Of a stretch of 64,000 nt of DNA, positions 56,701 through 64,000 are shown one piece after another. The notes beneath the pieces were generated by a model, which was not told the DNA's origin, ran no database searches, and saw only the letters and a program-made list of their open reading frames with translations. The DNA is from Cepaea nemoralis. Its lineage: Eukaryota; Mollusca; Gastropoda; Stylommatophora; Helicidae. Location of the stretch: NCBI GenBank assembly GCA_014155875.1, contig JACEFZ010017671.1, forward strand, positions 341,001 to 405,000, read 5' to 3'. A program made the position numbers and the translations under genes. Position 1 is the first letter of the stretch; each line of letters opens with the position of its first letter.

Positions 56701-56935
56701 CATTCTAAGTCTAGATATTAAAATACAAAACTACAGAATTAGAAAAGCAAACCACAGCAGAACATTTATACTATATATGTTTTTCTGATATATACATTTT
56801 ACCGGTACTACGGAGTTCGTGCACCATGTTTAAAATCTCCTTGTCTGATCTATGGGAGAAGACCGGGGCCGTTATGAAGTTATTCGTGTGGAATTGAAAG
56901 TGTTCCTTTAGAAACGACACCCAACCAACCGTGAT

Positions 56936-57245
56936 TTTGGCACTAACTGCATTATTGCACTGAATATTACATACATCGGATTATGGCAATAACTGCATTA
57001 TTGCACTGAATATTACATACATCGGATTATGGCAATTACTGCATTATAGCACTGAATATTATATACATCGGATTATGGCAATAACTGAATTATTGCACTG
57101 AATATTACATACATCTGATTATGAAAATAACTGCATTAATGCACTGAATATTACATACATCTGATGATGGAAATAACTGCATTAATGCACTGAATATTTC
57201 ATACCTCGGATTATGACAATAACTGCATTAATGCCCTTAATATAA
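56936..57245. repeat. 46/47-bp minisatellite, 6 copies
   Basis: Units with GCATTATTGCACTGAATATT, ACATACATCGGATTATGGCA, ATAACT. Bases 56701-56935 and 57246-57576 hold no gene. Confidence 0.92.
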
Positions 57246-57576
57246 CATACCTCGGGGATATTTTGTTGGATTGATCGGGCTGCCGGGTCTACCCGGTCTA
57301 GAATGGGTCAGGAAATGTCCAGGGAAGATTGCACTGGCGGCTGACGTGATAGTGACAACTGTACTCACGGAGAACTGGTTGGGCTACAGTCATTGTGCTA
57401 GCACCTTGTACACATAGGTTCGTGCTAGTGCAGTAGACAGCACTCTAGTCTGCCGGCTCCGGGAGGGGTATATATGAATACCAATCCAAGCAGCAATTAT
57501 TTTACTTGACCATGAAATGTTCTGGACTGTAAATGCGGCCGGCGCAATATGCATCATGTTACTCTTTGAGAAACGG

Positions 57577-57800
57577 CTGGCCGAGCGGCTAGAATGCCGG
57601 ATTCTCCTTCGGGAGACCCGGGTTCGAATCCTCGATAAGGTGTGGGCTTTTTTTTCTGTCAGGGGAAAAAAGAAAACCCTAACCTGCACAGTTGGCGGCG
57701 ACTGCACTAGCCAGGCGGCCTGAATTCCTCAGGCTCAAAGACCCCCCTGCCATACACCGCAAGGTATTATATTGGCAGTAAATGACAGTTTTATGACTCT
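57577..57800 (+). mobile_element. SINE-D copy 2
   Basis: Head GGCTGGCCGAGCGGCTAGAA (A box) and GGGTTCGAATCC (B box), body AAGGTGTGGGCTTTTTTTTC, GACTGCACTAGCCAGGCGGC, CTCAGGCTCAAAGACCCCCC, ACACCGCAAGGTA as at 36829. Another B-box-like GGTTCCAATCC follows at about 57884 without a clear element. Confidence 0.85.
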
Positions 57801-58054
57801 TTGAGTTCCCATTAGTCTATAAAGACACGAGGCCAGCACTGTATGTCCCTTACCCGCTCGCCTGCTGGCACGGTGTTCATAGGTTCCAATCCGAATCGAG
57901 GCGGATGTTTTAAAACAAATGGATCAGGCTCCCAGTTTGATCCAGCCTAAAAGGAGTACCAGGACGTGTCTTGGGAAGTAAAGACTGACCACATCCCCCC
58001 CCTCACCCTACCGGGTACAGACTGATCAATAACAATGTGGGGCTAGCACCATAT

Positions 58055-58305
58055 ACATATACCCAACCGGTTCCGTGGCGAAGGAGTTGTGGACACAGTT
58101 CCTGATCCCCCATACCCGCGTTTAAAAACACAGCTGCGGGCGATTTGGCAGCAGACCGCCTTGTGTTGGTTTCTTTTATGAAATGGTATTGTGCTGGTAA
58201 TTCAAAAAGTAATGGCAAACTACTGAACGTAATCTTGTCAATAGTTAACAACATCAAAAATGCTGGTGTTGACTGTGACGTAATGTAAAGGATATGTAAC
58301 TAACT
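58055..58305 (+). mobile_element. SINE-A copy
   Basis: TTCCGTGGCGAAGGAGTTGT, CAGCTGCGGGCGATTTGGCA, TTATGAAATGGTATTGTGCT, AAGTAATGGCAAACTACTGA, GACGTAATGTAAAGGATATG. The B box is mutated (GCGTTTAAAAAC). Confidence 0.78.
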
Positions 58306-58498
58306 AACCATATACCCACGGCGCCTTCTTCAGACGTGTAAGCATATCATGATTATATATCCCCTACACTTCACGCTGTTGATAGGGGTCCTTTACTGGT
58401 AGGCGCATACACCCGGAGCAGTGATTACGTCAGCTGCAGGAACTATTACAGCCTTTTCACAATAAACGTTGTTGTTGGAGAGAAATATTGATTACTTG

Positions 58499-58521
58499 GG
58501 GGGGGGGGGGGGGGGGGGGTG
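58499..58521. repeat. Poly-G tract
   Basis: About 22 consecutive G. Confidence 0.95.
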
Positions 58522-58764
58522 TCTTTGATTTATCCTAATGGTTATTCGAGTTTGACGATTCTTTCATTGATTTATCCGACATGAAGTTTTGGATAGAAAT
58601 GGAATCGATATAGACATTTCATTTACGCTTGTTTGAACAGATTTGTAATAACAACCCGCTGTTGTTTTTCATTGTTGTAGGCCCCGACCGTTTTCCATTG
58701 TTGTGTGTGCGGCTGCATACCTGTCCGTCTGTTTCTCTGTTCGTCCGTGTGTGCTCTTTTTTTT

Positions 58765-59407
<643 letters not shown>

Positions 59408-60149
59408 CTCCTATGTATCTATAGGAGACACACCACTGTCTGGTGTCTGTTTACAGTTATACAAGACAACACCATGAAGTATGTAGCCATTGACCACCCC
59501 CAGTGTGGTTTGATGTTTATGTGATGGTGACACTAACTTTAGGGCTTAGATATCAACAATTATATGCCAACATTTGAACATCATTATCTTTCTTTGAGCC
59601 GTCGGCAGTGTGTATCGCCGTCTCTCTAAATATATCCAGTCTCCGTGTGTTTCACATTATAAATGTGTATACTTCCCATTGAGGCATCGTTTTGGTCATG
59701 TGTTGACGTAAACTAGATCTTACACCGAGACGCTGTTGCCATTTGGTTATAAGTTCGAATCTTGGTCTGGTTACTATAGCTTTCAATTATTATGTCTTGT
59801 ATTGGCTCCTCTAATATATGTTTCTTTCCTCTACGTATACGTATACGGAATTGGGAAGTATGGGTGTGTCTCACGGTTATGACTTAAAAGTTGTTAATAT
59901 GGTAGAAGACATGTTGTATTGTGTATCAAATTAAAGAGGGTTGCATAGAGAAAACTACTGTATACATGTAGGCCCAGTTATACGTCGCTTCGGTGTACGT
60001 CGTTTCGCTATAACGTCGTTGTCACAATGTGACATAACTTCACTCTACATCGCTACGTTCCACCATAACGTCGTCACCTGTGTTGCGCGTTACATGGCGT
60101 GCCAACATAAATGCTTGGATAATAATATAGCAGTGTAGGGGAGGCAATG

Positions 60150-60531
60150 TTATTCGTGACGTATAGTGGGTGATCTTGAAATATAAACAACTCAATTCCG
60201 CAGTCTTCGGTTTCATCATTTATTTGGTTGTTGTATCAAAACAAAGGCAGAGTAATTCTCGAGTCGGTTGACAAAATAAGATTCAACTCTTTTAAAACCG
60301 AGGCCCGCTCAACATCAAGCATTCCGGATGGAACCAAACTCTTGCGACCGTCTGGTACTGCGGTTACTAACCTCTAACTCGCCTGTCGTCACACCACGAC
60401 ACCCCCATAGCTACCTCCAACCATGGTGCTCACCCGTGCAATGCTCAATAATAGAATCTTTACGTTGCGCACCAGCTAGCTCCTCAATGCCACCCAACTC
60501 CTACAACAGGCTACTCTGTTATAATAACAGG
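60150..60531 (-). mobile_element. Possible solo LTR or insertion within Tigger
   Basis: TGTTATTCGTGACG at the left and ATAATAACA at the right form TGTTAT...ATAACA ends; AATAAA on the minus strand near 60218 could be a poly(A) signal. Flanks GGCAA and GGAAC are a poor 5-bp duplication. It occupies the place where the first half of the transposase should be. Confidence 0.35.
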
Positions 60532-60570
60532 AACGTTATTCAATAAATGGGTAACTGTTATGCTATTCTT

Positions 60571-61384
60571 ACTCTAATGGAAAACCGTGCTAGAGAAAAC
60601 CTAGCATTTAAGATATTGCTGCTATTGAAAATTGCCCCTCGTCATCCAGTCAATCTGGACGACTTGTCCGAGAATGTCAAGTTGAGTTCGTATTCATGTC
60701 ACCAAACACGACTTCATTGATCCAGCCAATCGACCAAGGTGTATTTGCAACTTTCAACAGTTATTATTTGCGTCGCACCTCACAGCTCATCAAGGCTACG
60801 GACGGTAAAGGTAAGCCTACCATTAAGGGATTCTGGCAAGATTACAACATCCTCAAGGCCATTGACAACATTGCGGATTCATGGAGTGAGGTAACGTCAG
60901 CATGCATGAATGCTGTGTGGAAAAATCTGTGGCCAGAATGTTGCTCGACTTTTGTGAATTTGACGACGTTCATGCTTTTCGAAGAATTGCTTGCATCACA
61001 TGGAGAAGATTTGTCTAATGAGGACCTAATGCAACTTGACGTGCAGAGAGCTCAGCAGGAAGAGGAGCACCCTGTTGCAACCCCCACACCTCGAATGTTG
61101 ACAGCTGATGTTTGTCATAATTCTTTAAATTGATTGATGTGGCAATGGACATAATAAATGAGGATGACCCGAACAGAGAACGGAGCTCCAAAGTGCGGAG
61201 AGCAGTAAAAAGCACCATCAACTGTTACAGGGAGCTTTACATAGAGAAAAGGAAACAGGCTGTGCAGCAGACATTGGACAAATTTTTTGTTCAAGCAGAG
61301 AAGAGCCAGGAAAAGAGGCAGGAAGAGGTTACAGTTTCATCCTCAGATGAAGAGGCAGAATTTAATGCCTCTGCGTCCCAATAA
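60571..61384 (+). pseudogene. Tigger transposase, C-terminal part
   Basis: ENRARENLAFKILLLLKIAP RHPVNLDDLSENVK, then a one-base shift near 60670 into MSPNTTSLIQPIDQGVFATF NSYYLRRTSQL, which contains the last catalytic-domain block (D in PIDQGV). The frame stops at 61131-61133 after HNSLN and resumes as IDVAMDIINEDDPNRERSSK ... KFFVQAEKSQEKRQEE to 61384. The N-terminal CENP-B-like helix-turn-helix and first catalytic aspartates are missing. Confidence 0.82.
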
Positions 61385-61670
61385 CTCTACCACTCGCCCT
61401 CCAACCCTCCTCGATTTAGCCAATAAATATCAACAACCATCAAAATAAACATTACTGTGGTACACAATACACTGTATTTCATTTATTTCTATGGGAAAGA
61501 GTGTTTCGCTATACGTCGTTTCACTTAACATCGCGTTTTCAAAGAACGTAATCCCGACGTTAACCGGGGCCTACCTGTATAAGCCAATGGCAGACAGGGG
61601 ACGTCGATTAAGACGATTAATCATCCCATTGCACTTCATCAGTTAACATGCTATTTTAATGGCATCTGTG

Positions 61671-61686
61671 GTCCCCCCCCCCCCCT

Positions 61687-61724
<38 letters not shown>
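61671..61724. repeat. Poly-C tract
   Basis: Over 40 C with one TT interruption. Bases 61725-62355 show no gene. Confidence 0.95.
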
Positions 61725-62357
61725 CTCCCACAACAATTGGCGTTTCTGTTTATGATAAATTACCAGAACTGACGTGTTGACGTAATGGAATGGTATACGA
61801 ATATTTTACTTAATCTGAAGTGTTGTGTCTCAACTACTGAAGCGACTCGAACACGCCTCCTACAGTGTTCATGGCGTTATTTTTAGTGCAGATCCCCATC
61901 ATCTTCGCTAACTCTCCCACCGCTCTAAGCGAAGTTTACCAAACTCTTCAGTCTCTTCAAGTTTCTCATACGCATGTTATACTAAGATTTAACCGACCAA
62001 CTAGTCATATTTCAACGACTGGACTTTCATTCATTTGACGTCGTGTATGCTTATTCGGTGTGTTTATGTACATTGTCCTCGGTGCGTCTCTTATAGTCTG
62101 GCTGTGCATAGACACATAGACTTATTGTATGTAAAAATGTATTTACTTTGTAACGAGATCAGCAATAGAATGTATAGTTATCCACGTGCTTTCATCAGCG
62201 TTACACAACATTCCTGATACCCATTCTTTGAATTCTCTCTCAGCTTCACTGTCGCGATAGTCATACCATCCTCAGTTTCTTTGAATCACCGCATTTCAGT
62301 GCCTATTTGAAGACGACATTCCAAGGACACAATCAGGCCGTGCCTGGGTTTTAGAAT

Positions 62358-62520
62358 ATAGAGGATATTCCAGGATAATCACATTGTGTGTTGTTAGGTA
62401 CTGTTTCACAGGTAGAGTTCGATATGCCGGAGTATATAGAGGATATTCCAGGATAATCACATTGTGCGTTGCGAGGTACTGTTTCACAGGTATATTTCGA
62501 TATGCTGGAGTATATGGATG
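62358..62520. repeat. 79-bp tandem duplication
   Basis: Two copies of GAGGATATTCCAGGATAATC ACATTGTG...GGTACTGTTTCACAGGTA, differing at a few bases. Confidence 0.88.
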
Positions 62521-62664
62521 CTGCAGAATCTGGTGTTTCTATTTCACTGACCTGTTCATTTACGGAAACACTTACGCCACTCAAACACATGCGCTTTCTT
62601 TATAGCACCATCACTTTATACTTTCCGAAGCTTAGTTAATGTCTCTGAACGTTACGCTAAACAC

Positions 62665-62741
62665 AAACACACACACACACACTCAATTACACGCACGCAC
62701 GCACGCATGCACACACACTCTCTTTCCTCCTCCTCCTCCTC

Positions 62742-62790
<49 letters not shown>
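62665..62790. repeat. (CA)n, (CCT)n and (CT)n microsatellites
   Basis: Three simple repeats in series: CA/CGCA 62665-62718, TCC 62726-62747, CT 62748-62790. Confidence 0.95.
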
Positions 62791-62793
<3 letters not shown>

Positions 62794-63063
62794 GTCGTCA
62801 TCCGTATATTAAATCAAGGACATCATTCAATGGGTGATGTGGTCATTCGGTCTTTTGTTCCACATGAAATTCCTTGACACCCATTGTAACCTGAATCAAC
62901 GTGGACGCCTCCATGCTTATTGAAGAGCGTGGCCAAATTAAAAGTTGCCCTGGAATTAGTGTTCTTTTTATTCTGGTCTATATATTGCCTTAACCACTGA
63001 AAGTAAACATAAATTGCCTAGTATAAACTTCCTGGCTCTGCATCCCCTGCAGGTGAGCAGTCC

Positions 63064-63231
63064 ATGGATCGTGCCGATGTTATTAATGCGCTTAGAGAGA
63101 TGTCGATAGCGGAGGACTTTGATACCAGTGAATCCACTTCGTTGACTAGAATGAGAGACTTGGAAGTTAGAATTGACCCTTCCAGACATGAGAGGAGAAA
63201 TGAGGGGTCTCGTCAACCAATACATAAATTG
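63064..63231 (+). other. Short non-repetitive open stretch, 56 codons, before CCAA repeat
   Basis: MDRADVINALREMSIAEDF, TSESTSLTRMRDLEVRIDPS, RHERRNEGSRQPIHKLN look like ordinary charged protein rather than repeat translation. A CCCTGCAG/GTGAGC sequence lies 12 bases upstream of the ATG and could be a splice site. The frame then runs into the CCAA repeat. No family recognised. Confidence 0.25.
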
Positions 63232-63249
63232 AACTATTATCCGCCGGAC

Positions 63250-63333
63250 CCAACCAACCACCCAGCAACCAACCAACCAACCAACCAACCAACCACCCAA
63301 CCATCCACCCAACCAATCAATCAACCAACCACC

Positions 63334-63365
<32 letters not shown>

Positions 63366-63652
63366 CAACCACCCAACCAACCACCCAACCAACCACCCTC
63401 CCAACCAACCAGCCAACCAACCAATCACCCACCCAACCAACCAACCAACCACCCAACCAATAACCCAACCAACCAACCACCCAACCAACCACCCAACTAA
63501 CCACCCAACCAACCAACCAATCACCCAACTAACCAACCAACCACCCAACCAACCAACCACCCAACCAACCACCCAACCAACCACCCAACTAACCAACTAC
63601 CCAACCAACCAACCAACCCACCAACCACCCAACCAACCAACCAACAAATACG
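63250..63652. repeat. (CCAA)n / (CCAC)n microsatellite
   Basis: 400 bases of ACCAACC repeats with a loose 12-16 base sub-pattern. It translates as Thr-Asn-Gln-Pro on plus and Gly-Trp-Val on minus. Confidence 0.95.
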
Positions 63653-63654
63653 TT

Positions 63655-63735
63655 TCCTAGTACATCACAAACAGCCAAAGAAATACAGGGGTTGACTGCG
63701 ACGTTCTGTAAAGGAAATGCGAATAACTATATTTC
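63655..63735 (+). mobile_element. SINE-A tail fragment
   Basis: CATCACAAACAGCCAAAGAA, GGGGTTGACTGCGACGTTCT GTAAAGGAAATGCGAATAAC; only the last ~75 bases of the family. Confidence 0.65.
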
Positions 63736-63837
63736 ACGGAACGGTCTTTCTCTTCGTTAATGTGACATACCAGCTTACACTGAAAGAACCCCATTCCCTC
63801 AAATATCAGCCTCCTTAGCCTAGCCATGGCAACTGCG

Positions 63838-64000
63838 AGTTTCAACATGTCACCAACAAACACTCACCTCCAGCCTATTCTATTGTTTCCCATTGCTCAG
63901 TTTCAACATGTCACCAACAAACACTCACCTCCAGCCCATTCTACTGTTTCCCATTGCTCAGTTTCAGCATGTCACCAACAAACACTCACCTCCAGCCCAT
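63838..64000. repeat. 61-bp minisatellite, running off the window
   Basis: AGTTTCAACATGTCACCAAC starts at 63838, 63899 and (one substitution) 63960. At least 2.7 copies; the array continues beyond the end. Confidence 0.95.

Larger units (their letters stand above)
59965..61577 (+). mobile_element. Tigger (pogo-type) DNA transposon, internally rearranged
   Basis: Ends CATGTAGGCCC and the inverse of GGGGCCTACCTG are matching terminal inverted repeats flanked by TA (59963-59964 and 61578-61579). Sub-terminal ACGTCGTTTCGCTATA (left) and TTCGCTATACGTCGTTTCAC (right) repeats occur inside both ends. About 1.6 kb, shorter than typical Tigger elements. Confidence 0.85.

Noticed and set aside
63064..63660. 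198-codon Pro/Thr/Asn-rich protein
   Set aside because: About 140 of its codons are CCAA microsatellite; only the first 56 codons are kept, as a low-confidence feature.

Overview
This is a eukaryotic, repeat-saturated stretch with no convincing host protein-coding gene and no RNA gene. Nearly everything recognisable is a mobile element, usually broken, or a tandem repeat. The combination of RTE/BovB-like non-LTR retrotransposons, Penelope-like elements with a GIY-YIG domain, several tRNA-headed SINE families, mariner, Tc1, Tigger and hAT relics, and very long microsatellites suggests an invertebrate animal. My guess is a lophotrochozoan such as a mollusc. That is inference; no single-copy gene fixes the species.

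Layout. 1-7200: 3' fragments of non-LTR elements and one almost complete RTE-like element (3183-6560, minus strand) with endonuclease and reverse transcriptase. 7600-14400: microsatellites, then a 4.3 kb satellite of 22/26-bp units (8205-12595) interrupted by a hAT-type element, then smaller minisatellites. 14440-17900: AT-rich, no recognisable gene. 18000-23430: nested RTE-like elements and SINEs, several with clear target-site duplications. 23430-29900: SINEs, microsatellites, RT and RNase H fragments of another non-LTR family, and an RTE 3' end. 29900-33700: two minisatellites, a foldback MITE, SINEs. 34140-36716: two Penelope-like copies back to back. 36800-42580: SINEs, a Helentron-like non-autonomous element, and a run of satellites with 24, 36, 41 and 82-bp units. 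42586-45312: an RTE element inserted into that satellite, itself carrying a twin-primed fragment of a second LINE. 46400-49000: a Tc1 derivative that keeps only its DNA-binding half, and a 23-bp satellite. 49100-53900: LINE and SINE fragments, a mariner with intact inverted repeats, a second copy of the foldback MITE, and a possible LTR. 53878-56259: AT-rich DNA holding an unrecognised 325-residue reading frame with twelve 11-residue repeats. 56230-64000: LINE fragment, SINEs, trinucleotide repeats, a Tigger remnant, a CCAA repeat and a 61-bp minisatellite running off the end.

The region reads as layered insertion history rather than a set of cooperating genes. Autonomous LINEs (RTE-like A, B, C, D and an RNase H-bearing family E) would have supplied machinery that SINEs could borrow. 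Satellites act as the substrate that later elements interrupt. The two best candidates for something new are the 11-residue-repeat protein (55270-56247) and the Tc1 DNA-binding-domain-only frame (46714-47109). Family letters and SINE letters (A-D) are my own working labels, defined by similarity between copies within this window.
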